A DNA stretch of 64,000 nt from Alphaproteobacteria bacterium. Lineage in GTDB: Bacteria; Pseudomonadota; Alphaproteobacteria; Rhodobacterales; Rhodobacteraceae. The translations under genes and the position numbers were made by a program. The stretch is taken from assembly GCA_030148665.1 (NCBI GenBank), contig JASBSZ010000048.1, positions 1 through 64,000 on the forward strand, in the 5' to 3' direction. How positions within the stretch are numbered: position 1 is the first letter of the stretch; every line of letters begins with the position of its first letter. The notes below the pieces were generated by a model, which saw nothing but the letters and a program-made list of their open reading frames with translations, was not told where the DNA came from and made no database searches. Shown here piece after piece: positions 25,251 to 33,894 of the stretch.

Positions 25251-26519
25251 CTATTTCAGACGCGAAACGTTGATCATGCCCATGATCGCCTTTTCGAAAT
25301 AGGGCTCGGACTGACCCTTGCGGACCTTGCGCATGAAATATTTCTCGAAGGCGATCTTGGCCAGATGCACCCATTTGCCCTCGCCCGCCCAGTTCATGTT
25401 GCGGGGCGGGTTTTGCGGCTTGGCGAGGAATGCCACCCCCTTGTCGCCGAAATCCGCCAGGCAAAACGCGTTCCAGGTGCCCTCGTGCGTCGGCTCCTTG
25501 CCGCGCAGGAGTTCGCCGATATTGCCGGCGGTGGCGGCAACCATGCTTTCGATCATGTAGCCGGTTTTCGGCACACCGACCGGCACGTTGGTCTTTTCCA
25601 AGGGCGGAATGGCAATGCAGACGCCGACGGCAAAGACATTGGGGTATTTCGGGTTGCGCTGGTGCTTGTCCACCAGGATGAAGCCCATCGGATTGACCAG
25701 CCCGTCGATACCCTGCACCGCCGGGATGCCGCGGAAGCTGGGCAGCATCATCGAATACCTGAAGGGCAACTCGTGGCTTTTGACCACCTGCCCGTCATCG
25801 CCGATTTCCGAGACATGCATCAACCCGTCCTCGACCTTGTCCACCTGGGCGTTGCAGATCCATTTGATATGACGGTCGCGCATCTCGCTTTCCAGCATGC
25901 CCTTGGTATCGCCAACCCCGCCAAGGCCAAGATGGCCGACATAGGGTTCGGCGGTGACAAAGGTCATCGGCACCTTGTCGCGAATGCCCCGCTTGCGCAG
26001 ATCCGTATCCATGATCATGGCGTATTCGTAGGCCGGGCCATAGCAGGACGCGCCCTGTACGGCGCCGACCACGATCGGGCCGGGATCGGCGCAGAAATCC
26101 TCCCACGCCCGGTTGGCCTCGACGGCGTGATCGATGGCGCAGACGGATTGGGTGAATCCCTCGGGGCCAAGGCCTTCGATCTTGTCAAAGGCGAGTTCGG
26201 GACCGGTCGCGATCACCAGATAATCATAGGAAACCTCGCGGCCGCTTTCGAGAACCAGCTTGTTTTCGTCCGGGACCACCTTGACGCAGGCGTCGCAGAT
26301 GAAATCGATCCCCTGCCTTTTCAGTACCGGCGCAAGGTCGATGGTCACATCCTCGCGCTTGCGCCAGCCTACCCCGGCCCAGGGGTTGGACGGCGTGAAC
26401 TGGAAATAGGGGTTGTTGGAAACAACCGTGATCCTGTCTTCGCGTCGCTTTTCCCTTTTCATGTCATAGGCCATCGGCACGCCGCCAATACCCGCACCAA
26501 GAATGACGATATGGGCCAT
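25251..26519 (-). CDS. sqr: Sulfide:quinone oxidoreductase-like flavoprotein
   Basis: The 422-residue protein has an FAD-binding N-terminus (IVILGAGIGGVPMAYDM), a second dinucleotide-type region, and the SQR-type motifs VVGAVQGASCYGPAYEYAM and VFAVGVCIAIPPLEKTNVPV followed by GVPKTGYMIESM. Cysteines at GASC and VGVC are candidates for the redox-active pair; others occur in CDAC and SVCAI. SQR oxidises sulfide at the membrane and passes electrons to quinone. The start follows AAGGAGGAAAGAC. An ATTC-N8-GAAT dyad 67-82 bases upstream suggests control by a persulfide-sensing ArsR-type repressor. Substrate assignment to sulfide is by family; the exact SQR type is not settled. Confidence 0.82.
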   Translation of the reverse strand: MAHIVILGAGIGGVPMAYDMKREKRREDRITVVSNNPYFQFTPSNPWAGVGWRKREDVTIDLAPVLKRQGIDFICDACVKVVPDENKLVLESGREVSYDYLVIATGPELAFDKIEGLGPEGFTQSVCAIDHAVEANRAWEDFCADPGPIVVGAVQGASCYGPAYEYAMIMDTDLRKRGIRDKVPMTFVTAEPYVGHLGLGGVGDTKGMLESEMRDRHIKWICNAQVDKVEDGLMHVSEIGDDGQVVKSHELPFRYSMMLPSFRGIPAVQGIDGLVNPMGFILVDKHQRNPKYPNVFAVGVCIAIPPLEKTNVPVGVPKTGYMIESMVAATAGNIGELLRGKEPTHEGTWNAFCLADFGDKGVAFLAKPQNPPRNMNWAGEGKWVHLAKIAFEKYFMRKVRKGQSEPYFEKAIMGMINVSRLK

Positions 26520-26585
26520 GTCTTTCCTCCTTGTGACCGCGGAGATCTTCCCGCTGTGGCTGACCAATTTGTTGTTTATATGATT

Positions 26586-26603
26586 ATTCGTATATTCGAA
26601 TAT
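26586..26603. promoter_or_regulatory. ATTC-N8-GAAT dyad, likely SqrR/BigR-type operator of sqr
   Basis: ATTC (26586-26589) and GAAT (26598-26601) are 8 bases apart, and ATATTCGAATAT (26592-26603) is a perfect 12-bp palindrome, in the only AT-rich island nearby. The Rhodobacter SqrR repressor recognises ATTC-N8-GAAT upstream of sulfide-responsive genes. It lies 67 bases before the sqr start on the minus strand. The rest of the 259-base gap to 26778 shows no other clear motif. Confidence 0.65.
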
Positions 26604-26778
26604 TCAGGTTTGAGGAAGGCATCAGAGCCACCGTCATCGGCAAGAAACGGCCAAGCCCGTACCTTCCAGGGGGAAATCTGCGCTATTTTCGCCACAATCG
26701 CAAGAAAAGTTTCCAGCAGGCGGAACCATCGCCAAAAGCGACCCGCTCTTCACTATCGCCGTCAGGGCAACCGGCCGA

Positions 26779-27666
26779 TCAGGTTGCTGCGGCCTGTGCT
26801 GCCCGCAAACCGAGGATATCACGCGCCTGAGCGACCGTTGCCACCGGGCGACCGGACTGGCCGCACAACGCGACCACACGCCGCACAAGGGCCGCATTGG
26901 ATGGTGCAAATGTCGTGCGATCCAGCCGCAGGTTGTCTTCCAGCCCCGTGCGGGTATGGCCCCCCGCACGGACAGACCATTCATTCAGCAGGATCTGCCC
27001 GGGACCGACCCCGGCACCGCACCAGGTGGCATCCGGGGCAAGGCGGCGCAATGTCTCGACATAGAAATCGAACACCGCACGGTCGACGGGCATGGCGTTC
27101 TTCACGCCCATCACGAACTGGACATGCAGCGGCCCCTTCAGGCGGCCGTCCTGCTGCATCTTGACGGCCTGAAAGATATGCGACAGGTCAAAGGCCTCGA
27201 TCTCGGGCTTGATGTCGTATTTCAGCATCTCGGCCGCCAGCCAATCGACCAGATCGGGCGGGTTTTCATAGACGCGGGTCGGAAAGTTGTTCGACCCCAC
27301 CGACAGCGACGCCATGTCGGGGCGAAGCGGCAGCATGCCCCCGCGTTCCAGCCCCGCGCCCGATCGCCCGCCGGTGGACAGCTGCACGATCATGCCGGGG
27401 CAGTGGCTGCGGATTCCTTCCATCAGGCGGGCAAAGCGGTCCGGGTCCGAGGTCGGGCTGCCGTCGTCATTGCGCACATGGCAATGCGCGATCGTGGCCC
27501 CGGCCTCGAACGATTCATGGACGCTTTCGATCTGCTCGGCGACGGTGATGGGCACCGCGGGGTTGTGCTCCTTGCGCGCCACCGACCCGGTGATCGCGAC
27601 ACAGATGATGCAGGGGTTATCGACACGGGCGTTTTCCGACCCGGTCACGTTTTCGGTCTGCGTCAC
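26779..27666 (-). CDS. BKACE-family beta-keto acid cleavage enzyme (DUF849)
   Basis: This 295-residue TIM-barrel protein belongs to the family of 3-keto-5-aminohexanoate cleavage enzyme, in which a Zn2+ site cleaves a beta-keto acid with acetyl-CoA. Visible are CVAITGSVARKEHNPAVP, the zinc motif AHCHVRNDDG (His-x-His), VQLSTGGRSG, PEIEAFDLSHI and GAGVGPGQILLNEW with the usual C-terminal GGHTRTGLEDN. The family acts on many substrates (lysine fermentation, carnitine/betaine dehydro derivatives and others), so the actual one is unknown. The start is GTG 27666, overlapping the stop of the arylesterase gene (GTGA), so the two are coupled. Confidence 0.88.
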   Translation of the reverse strand: MTQTENVTGSENARVDNPCIICVAITGSVARKEHNPAVPITVAEQIESVHESFEAGATIAHCHVRNDDGSPTSDPDRFARLMEGIRSHCPGMIVQLSTGGRSGAGLERGGMLPLRPDMASLSVGSNNFPTRVYENPPDLVDWLAAEMLKYDIKPEIEAFDLSHIFQAVKMQQDGRLKGPLHVQFVMGVKNAMPVDRAVFDFYVETLRRLAPDATWCGAGVGPGQILLNEWSVRAGGHTRTGLEDNLRLDRTTFAPSNAALVRRVVALCGQSGRPVATVAQARDILGLRAAQAAAT

Positions 27667-28331
27667 TTGCCTACCCTTTCCAACAGATTCAGCACTTGCG
27701 GACCCAGGCCCGCGACCACCAGTTTCACCCCCCGCGCGTTGGGGTGAATCCCGTCGGCCTGCAGGTATTGCTGCACCACCATGGCCGGGTCGTCCAACGC
27801 GCGCAAGGGCGCCAGAAGATCGGGATAGACGAGCGTGCCGTATTTTGCCGCAAGCGTTGGCCAGATGGCATCAAAGGCCTTCTTGTAGGCCGGGCCATAA
27901 TTGGTCGGGGCCGACAGCCCGACCAGAAGCACGGGCAGCCCCCTGGCCCGCGCACGCGCAAGCAGCCTGTCGAGATTGGCCCGCGCAACCTGGGGCGCGA
28001 TACCGCGCAGCATGTCGTTGCCCCCCAACGCGACAATCAGCGCGTCCACCCCACCGCCTATTGTCCAGTCCAGCCGCGCCAGTCCGCCGGCGGTGGTATC
28101 GCCGGACACCCCCGCATTGATGACCGTCACATCCCGGCCCCGGTCGCGCAACCATTGCTGCAGGCGCGGCACCAGCCCGTCACCCTGGGCCAGCCCGTAG
28201 CCCTGGGTCAGACTGTCGCCCAATGCCGCGATTGTGATTGGCGCCGCCCCCGCCACATGCGGGAAGAACATGGACACGACCAGCCCCAGGGCGAACACGC
28301 ACGCACGGACAAGGGAAACCAGCCTGGCCAT
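27663..28331 (-). CDS. SGNH-type arylesterase/thioesterase (TesA-like)
   Basis: A 222-residue secreted GDSL hydrolase. After a signal peptide (RACVFALGLVVSMFFPHVAG) come the four SGNH blocks: GDSLTQGYG (nucleophile Ser), GVSGDTTAGG (Gly), LGGNDMLRG (Asn) and DGIHPN (Asp-His). It matches TesA/lysophospholipase L1 in length and layout and should act in the periplasm on esters or thioesters. It is divergent from the YbbA-like ABC ATPase, the same arrangement as tesA-ybbA-ybbP in E. coli. Its stop overlaps the start of the BKACE gene. Confidence 0.9.
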   Translation of the reverse strand: MARLVSLVRACVFALGLVVSMFFPHVAGAAPITIAALGDSLTQGYGLAQGDGLVPRLQQWLRDRGRDVTVINAGVSGDTTAGGLARLDWTIGGGVDALIVALGGNDMLRGIAPQVARANLDRLLARARARGLPVLLVGLSAPTNYGPAYKKAFDAIWPTLAAKYGTLVYPDLLAPLRALDDPAMVVQQYLQADGIHPNARGVKLVVAGLGPQVLNLLERVGK

Positions 28332-28407
28332 GATCGCCTTGCCCGCCCCCTTGTCCGGGCGCGCGAACTGGCCATGATGGGGGAAAACCTGCGGGAGAAA
28401 CACATTC

Positions 28408-29103
28408 ATGCCGGAAACGGTCCTGTCGCTCGATGATGTCCGCCTGACGCTGGAGGGCAATGCCGGCCCTGTCAATATCCTGACGGGGATTTCAATGAAT
28501 GTCACCGCTGGCGAGTGTCTGGGCCTTGTCGGGCCATCGGGTTCGGGCAAGTCCTCGCTGCTGATGCTCATGGGCGGGCTCGAGCAGGCGACCGGCGGCA
28601 GAGTGTCGGTGCTCGGCCAGGATCTGGGCGCCATGAACGAGGATGCGCTGGCCCGTTTCCGCAGCGCACATATGGGGGTCGTGTTCCAGTCCTTTCACCT
28701 CATCCCGACGATGACCGCGCTCGAAAACGTCGCGACGCCGCTCGAGCTTGCGGGTGCGCGCGACGCCTTTTCCCGCGCCGAGGCCGAACTCGAACAGGTC
28801 GGCCTCGGCGCGCGGCTGCACCACTATCCGGCACAGATGTCAGGTGGCGAACAGCAGCGCGTGGCGCTGGCCCGCGCCCTGGCACCGCGTCCCGAGATCC
28901 TGCTTGCGGACGAGCCGACGGGCAATCTGGACACGGCAACCGGAGAGACCATCATGGAGTTGCTGTTCGCCCTGGGCAGCCGCCACGGCGCTACCCTGAT
29001 CATGGTCACCCATGCGCCTGAGCTGGCCGCGCGCTGCAACCGGATCATCGGCCTGCGTGACGGCCGTATCATGGGCGGTGTGACCCCGGACAGCCCGGCA
29101 TGA
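28408..29103 (+). CDS. ABC transporter ATP-binding protein (YbbA-like)
   Basis: The 231-residue ATPase has Walker A GPSGSGKSS (about residues 44-52), the signature MSGGEQQR, Walker B ILLADEPTGNLD and the switch His in MVTHAPELA. It belongs to the LolD/MacB/FtsE-like group that pairs with FtsX-type permeases. The permease start overlaps its stop by four bases (29100-29103), so they form one transporter. Divergent from the tesA-like gene with 76 bases between. In E. coli the equivalent genes have no firmly known substrate. Confidence 0.92.
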   Translation: MPETVLSLDDVRLTLEGNAGPVNILTGISMNVTAGECLGLVGPSGSGKSSLLMLMGGLEQATGGRVSVLGQDLGAMNEDALARFRSAHMGVVFQSFHLIPTMTALENVATPLELAGARDAFSRAEAELEQVGLGARLHHYPAQMSGGEQQRVALARALAPRPEILLADEPTGNLDTATGETIMELLFALGSRHGATLIMVTHAPELAARCNRIIGLRDGRIMGGVTPDSPA

Positions 29104-31646
29104 CCCGCGTCGGTCAATTGCTGCTGGCCATGCGAATCGCCCGGCGCGAACTGCGTGGGGGCATGCGCAACGCACGCATCTTTCTTGCCTGCCTTGCCCT
29201 TGGCATCGCGGCCGTCACCGCCATCGGCACGCTGCGCGCAAATATCGAGCGCGGCCTGTCGCAGCAGGGCGCGGCAATTCTGGGTGGCGATGCCGAAATG
29301 CGGTTCACCTATCGCTTTGCATCCAGGGCCGAACGCGGCTGGATGCGCAGACACGCAACCCGGGTGTCCGAGATCGTCGATTTCCGTTCCATGGCAATCA
29401 CCGGGCGCGGCGACAATATCGAAACCGCTCTGACCCAGGTCAAGGCCGTGGATGACAACTATCCCCTCTACGGCAAGCTGTTGCTTGACCCGCCCATGCC
29501 CCTCGGCCAGGCACTGGCCCCGCGTGACGGCCTGCCCGGCGCCGTGATGCACCCGACACTGGCGGCACGCCTGGCGCTGAAACCGGGCGCGCGTTTCCGT
29601 TTGGGAACCCGCGAATTCAGGCTGAGGGCACTGATCAGGCGCGAACCCGATTCCGGGGCGCAGGGTTTCATGCTGGGTCCACGCACGATCGTTGCCCGCA
29701 GCGCGCTCGAGGGATCCGGCCTGATCGGACCGGGCAGCCTGTTTTCGACCCATTATCGGCTGAAGGTGGCACCAGACAGGAAACTGGCCGTTCTCAAACG
29801 GCAGGCCCTGCGCAAGTTCCGCGACAGCGGGCTGAGTTGGCGCGACCGGCGCAATGCGGCGCCGGGAATACGACAGTTCGTGCGCAGGATGGGATCGTTC
29901 CTGGTGCTGGTCGGCCTTGCCGGTCTTGCTGTCGGGGGGGTCGGCATTTCGGCCGCCGTGCGCAGCCATCTCGAGGGGAAAACGCACACCATCGCAACAC
30001 TGAAAACACTGGGGGCAACCTCGGGGTTGATCTTTTCGATCTATTTCATCCAGGTCGCCATCCTCACCCTGCTCGGAATTGCCATCGGGCTGGCGCTGGG
30101 GGTTGCCTTGCCGCTGTTGCTTGCGCCACTTGTCGCTGCAACCCTGCCGCTGCCGATCGCGACCGGCCTGACGATCGCACCGATGCTCGAGGCCGCTGCC
30201 TATGGCGGGCTGACCGCCCTGCTGTTCACCCTCTGGCCACTTGCGCGAACGCACAGCGTGCGCCCAGCGGCCCTGTATCGCGACGTGGTTTCCAGGCAGG
30301 AAGGCCGGCCCGCCCTGCGCTATCTGGCGGCGCTGCTCCTCGTTCTGGGGCTGCTTGTCGTTCTGATACTGCGCTTTTCGGCCGAGCCCCGCCTGGCGGG
30401 CTGGGCCCTGGGTTCCATATCCGGGGCCCTGCTTGCCCTTGTCATTGTCGCGGCGGCAATTCGGCGCCTTGCCGCCCGCCTTGCCCGGCTGAAGGCGCTG
30501 CGCGGACATACGGCCCTGCGCCTGGCCCTGGGCGCGGTGGGAGGCCCGGCCAGCGAAGCCCTGCCCGTCATTCTGTCGCTGGGGCTGGGCCTGTCCGTTC
30601 TGGCGGCAATCGGCCAGATCGATTCCAACCTCCGCGCGGCCATTACCGACAAGCTGCCCAAGGTCGCGCCGTCCTTTTTCTTCATGGACATCCAGAAAGA
30701 CCAGATGCCCGCCTTCAGCGCGATGATGAAAAGGGATCCCCAGATTTCCGCGATGCAGTCGGCACCGATGCTGCGCGGTGTCATCACCCGCATCAATGGC
30801 CAGGATGCCCGGAAATTCGCTCGCAACCACTGGGTGGTTCGCGGCGATCGCGGCGTGACCTTTGCCGCCCGCATGCCCGAGGGAACCGTCCTGACTGCCG
30901 GAAAATGGTGGCCGCCCGATTATGCCGGCCCCCCGCAGATTTCCTTTGCCGAGGAACAGGCCCGCGAGATCGGCCTGAAACTGGGCGACAGCATCACCAT
31001 AAACATTCTCGGGCGCGACATCACCGCACGGATCACCAGCTTTCGCGTCGTCGATTTCTCGACCGCCGGAATCGGTTTCGTCATGGTCCTGAACCCGGCT
31101 GCGCTGGCCGGTGCGCCTCATACCTGGCTTGCCACGATCCACACCCGCCCGGACGCCGAACCCCGCATCCTGCGCGAGATCGCCCGGCGCTGGCCCAACA
31201 TCACTGCGATCAGGGTAGGGGATGCAATCACCCAGGTCGCAACCATGATGCGGGGGCTTTCTTCGGCCATCTCGTTCGGGGCGCTTGTCACCCTGCTGAG
31301 CGGGGTGATCGTGCTGACCGGCGCGGCCGCCGCCGGCGAAAGGACGCGCCGTTACGAGGCCGCGATCCTCAAGACGCTGGGCGCGACGCGTGCGCGTATC
31401 CTGCTCAGCTTTGCCCTGCGCACGGGGCTGCTGGGACTGGCGGCAGGGCTGGTCGCGATCGGGGCAGGCGCCCTGGCAGGCTGGGCGGTCATGCGCTTTG
31501 TCATGGAAAGCGATTTCACCTTCGATCTGGGCCAGGCCCTGATCATCGTGGGAGGCGGGGCGTTGCTGTCGCTGATGGCGGGGCTGTGGTTTGCCCTGCG
31601 CCCGCTCAACACACCGCCCGCGCGCGTCCTGCGGGCGCAAGAGTAA
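29100..31646 (+). CDS. FtsX-family ABC permease (YbbP-like)
   Basis: This 848-residue inner-membrane protein has an N-terminal helix, a large periplasmic region (about 45-240), two FtsX domains each with four helices (about 250-390 and 700-845), and a central helical pair near 400-470. The second FtsX domain ends RPLNTPPARVLRAQE, like YbbP. It works with the upstream ATPase, probably as a mechanotransmission-type system releasing lipids or lipoproteins, as inferred for the family. It is coupled by ATGA to the ATPase gene. A 60-base repeat element begins 12 bases after its stop. Confidence 0.9.
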   Translation: MTRVGQLLLAMRIARRELRGGMRNARIFLACLALGIAAVTAIGTLRANIERGLSQQGAAILGGDAEMRFTYRFASRAERGWMRRHATRVSEIVDFRSMAITGRGDNIETALTQVKAVDDNYPLYGKLLLDPPMPLGQALAPRDGLPGAVMHPTLAARLALKPGARFRLGTREFRLRALIRREPDSGAQGFMLGPRTIVARSALEGSGLIGPGSLFSTHYRLKVAPDRKLAVLKRQALRKFRDSGLSWRDRRNAAPGIRQFVRRMGSFLVLVGLAGLAVGGVGISAAVRSHLEGKTHTIATLKTLGATSGLIFSIYFIQVAILTLLGIAIGLALGVALPLLLAPLVAATLPLPIATGLTIAPMLEAAAYGGLTALLFTLWPLARTHSVRPAALYRDVVSRQEGRPALRYLAALLLVLGLLVVLILRFSAEPRLAGWALGSISGALLALVIVAAAIRRLAARLARLKALRGHTALRLALGAVGGPASEALPVILSLGLGLSVLAAIGQIDSNLRAAITDKLPKVAPSFFFMDIQKDQMPAFSAMMKRDPQISAMQSAPMLRGVITRINGQDARKFARNHWVVRGDRGVTFAARMPEGTVLTAGKWWPPDYAGPPQISFAEEQAREIGLKLGDSITINILGRDITARITSFRVVDFSTAGIGFVMVLNPAALAGAPHTWLATIHTRPDAEPRILREIARRWPNITAIRVGDAITQVATMMRGLSSAISFGALVTLLSGVIVLTGAAAAGERTRRYEAAILKTLGATRARILLSFALRTGLLGLAAGLVAIGAGALAGWAVMRFVMESDFTFDLGQALIIVGGGALLSLMAGLWFALRPLNTPPARVLRAQE

Positions 31647-31658
31647 TACCGGCAAGGC

Positions 31659-31718
31659 CTTCTTCTTTGCGCAAATACGCCGGGGGAGCCGCGCCCGCGC
31701 GGCGGGGGCAGCGCCCCC
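31659..31718 (+). repeat. 60-base structured intergenic repeat, copy 2
   Basis: Box CTTCTTCTTTGCGCAAATAC (31659-31678, one change from copy 1), first hairpin GCCGCG-CCCG-CGCGGC (31688-31703), second hairpin GGGGGC-AGC-GCCCCC (31704-31718). It lies 12 bases after the permease stop, in a convergent gap. The remaining 80 bases of the gap show nothing recognisable. Confidence 0.85.
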
Positions 31719-31799
31719 ACTGGCAAACGCATCTTCATCCCGCCCGGTTGACGGCGGATCGCCCCGCCCGTTCACCCGGCCCCCCGTTCATACCAGCGT

Positions 31800-33002
31800 T
31801 CACGCGCCCGCAATCACCTCTGCTGCCGCCGCGAGCGCGCCATCTCCATATGGTATTCCCAGCGCCTTCAGCCCCGCTTCGACAGCGCCCAGCACACCCA
31901 GAACCATATGTGCGTTCACATGGCCCATATGCGCGATGCGGAAAACGCCATCGCTGTCGGGGTCGTCCACGCTGCCCATTCCCAGACCGATCCCCAGCGT
32001 TACCCCCGTCCGGGCCTCGACCCAACGGCGCAGCGCCGTACCGTGAGGGCGACCTGCATGCACCGTGGTCACCGCATGGGCACGCTGCGCGGGGTCGGTC
32101 ACGTTCATCTCGATCGGTCCAGCCGCACCCCAGCGGTCGAGCGCGCTCCACACCGCGCGGGCAAGGGTTTCATGGCGCGCCCAGACGTTCTCGAGCCCCT
32201 CCTCGTGCAGGATCATGTCCAGAGATTCGCGCAGGCCGAACAGCTGTTGTGCGGGCGGCGTGCCGTGGAATTTCTGCCAAAATGCGCTGTCGGGGTCGGT
32301 GCGCGACCGCCAGTCCCAATAGGGTGTGCTCAGATCGGCCGACGCGTGGCAGGCATCCGCGCGCTCGTTGAACCAGACAAAGCTCAGCCCTGGCGGCATC
32401 ATCAGGCCCTTCTGAGATGCCGCGACCATCACATCGACACCCCACGCGTCCATTTCGAAACGGTCGCAGCCCAGCGAGGCAATGCAGTCAGCCACCAGAA
32501 GGGCCGGATGATTCAGCCCGTCGAGCACGCCACGAACCGAGGCGATGTCGTTGCGAATTCCGGTCGCTGTATCCACATGTACCGCCAGCACGGCCTTGAA
32601 TGCATGGGTCCGGTCCGCCTTGAGCGCCTGTTCCAGACGGCCCAGGTCATATGGCGCGCGGCGACCGAAATCCAGCAGTTCGACATCCACCCCCAACCCG
32701 CGCGCCGCCTCGGCAAAGCCCAGTCCGAAATTGCCGTTCGCCAATGCCAGCACCCGGTCGCCACGGCCGAGAATGTTGGACAGCGCCGCCTCCCAGGCGG
32801 CATGCCCGTTGCCGATATAGATCGCCGCCTTGCCCCGGCTGCGGGCAACCGCGTTCAGGTCGGGATAGATGGTCTCGGCCATCTCGACCAGAGGCCCCTC
32901 ATAGATGTTGGGCGACGCACGGTGCATGGCGTTCAGCACCCGGTCGGGCACCACCGAAGGGCCGGGAATGGCAAGATAGCTGCGACCGTTTCCAAGGGTC
33001 AT
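31800..33002 (-). CDS. Class V aminotransferase (alanine/serine--glyoxylate type)
   Basis: This 400-residue PLP enzyme resembles serine--glyoxylate and alanine--glyoxylate aminotransferases: AIPGPSVVPDRVLNAM at the N-terminus, IYIGNGHAAWEAAL, VAVHVDTATG-like AVHVDTATGIRNDI, DCIASLGCDRFEMDAWGVD with the ring-binding Asp, and AASQKGLMMPPGLSF with the PLP lysine. The C-terminal GIGLGMG and FRIAHMGHVN also fit. It may take part in the serine cycle or glyoxylate detoxification; the exact amino donor is not evident. ATG 33002 follows AGGAG by 8 bases; a GTG nine bases upstream abuts the ribosome binding site and is rejected. Confidence 0.87.
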   Translation of the reverse strand: MTLGNGRSYLAIPGPSVVPDRVLNAMHRASPNIYEGPLVEMAETIYPDLNAVARSRGKAAIYIGNGHAAWEAALSNILGRGDRVLALANGNFGLGFAEAARGLGVDVELLDFGRRAPYDLGRLEQALKADRTHAFKAVLAVHVDTATGIRNDIASVRGVLDGLNHPALLVADCIASLGCDRFEMDAWGVDVMVAASQKGLMMPPGLSFVWFNERADACHASADLSTPYWDWRSRTDPDSAFWQKFHGTPPAQQLFGLRESLDMILHEEGLENVWARHETLARAVWSALDRWGAAGPIEMNVTDPAQRAHAVTTVHAGRPHGTALRRWVEARTGVTLGIGLGMGSVDDPDSDGVFRIAHMGHVNAHMVLGVLGAVEAGLKALGIPYGDGALAAAAEVIAGA

Positions 33003-33194
33003 GTCGGGCACTCCTGTTGGCGTCTTTCCCCAGACCTACGGCTGCGGTTTCATGCCGTCAATCGGCAAGGTTTCGCCGTCGGCCATGACGCTGCGCCGCT
33101 TGTCTCGGGGCGGACCTTGGGATATGGCCTTGCGAACAGATCGAGGGCGGGCGGCGCCTGGCCTTCGATGCATGTTCGCGGGAAAGCCGGCCTG

Positions 33195-33890
33195 ATGCTG
33201 CCAAGGATCTGGAAATTTCTGGAAGACAGGGAACGCGCCTGGCGCGAATCCTTTGGCGACGACATTTCCACGCCACAGGCACGGCAGGTGGCCATGCGCC
33301 ACTTCAACTGGGTCGATCACGGCATATTACGCAAGCGCTGGACGAATTTCGCCCTTGTCTCGGACGGGGTGTACCGCTCGAACCAGCCATCGCCGGAACG
33401 TCTGCGCGACTATCACGCGCGCGGGATACGCGCGGTTCTGAACCTGCGGGGGACCAGCCGCTACAGCTATTACCTGTTCGAGCGCGAAACCTGCGACAAG
33501 CTGGGGCTCGAACTTGCCGACATCAACCTGTCGGCAACCGAATTGCCCACCCTGGAAACGATAAACCGGCTGGAAACGCTGTTTCGCACCCTGCCCAGAC
33601 CTTTCGTCATGCATTGCAAGTCCGGCGCCGACAGGGCCGGGTTTGCCTCGGCCCTTTATCTGCTGCTGATCGACGGCGCGCCCATCGAGGCCGCGCAAAA
33701 GCAGCTGAGCCTGCGCTTTCTGCATCTCAAGAACACCTCCAAGGGCATTCTCGACCATTGTCTCGAAGAATATCGCCGACGCAATGCAGCCGAACCGATC
33801 GCCTTTCGTGACTGGCTGGACAGCGCCTATGACCCGTCCGGGATGAAACGACGCTTCGATGCCCGGCGCGGGCGCAACAAGGCGGGATGA
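33195..33890 (+). CDS. Dual-specificity/tyrosine phosphatase-like protein
   Basis: A 231-residue protein with the cysteine phosphatase P-loop HCKSGADRAG (C-x5-R, about residues 142-151) and a preceding Asp-containing loop (LELADINLSATELPT). It resembles the DSP group near tyrosine phosphatase 3 and may dephosphorylate proteins or inositol/lipid phosphates. The N-terminal 40 residues are basic and Trp/Arg-rich. The ATG follows GGGAAAG by about nine bases. It lies four bases from the start of an MsbA-like exporter, so it may act on lipid A or polysaccharide intermediates, which is only inference. The 192-base gap before it is a divergent promoter region with no clear motif. Confidence 0.8.
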   Translation: MLPRIWKFLEDRERAWRESFGDDISTPQARQVAMRHFNWVDHGILRKRWTNFALVSDGVYRSNQPSPERLRDYHARGIRAVLNLRGTSRYSYYLFERETCDKLGLELADINLSATELPTLETINRLETLFRTLPRPFVMHCKSGADRAGFASALYLLLIDGAPIEAAQKQLSLRFLHLKNTSKGILDHCLEEYRRRNAAEPIAFRDWLDSAYDPSGMKRRFDARRGRNKAG

Positions 33891-33894
33891 GTGC

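Noticed and set aside
28824-31775. Open frame of nearly 1000 codons antisense to the ABC permease
   Set aside because: It runs through the ATPase, permease and the repeat element, ignoring all gene boundaries, and its product is low complexity.
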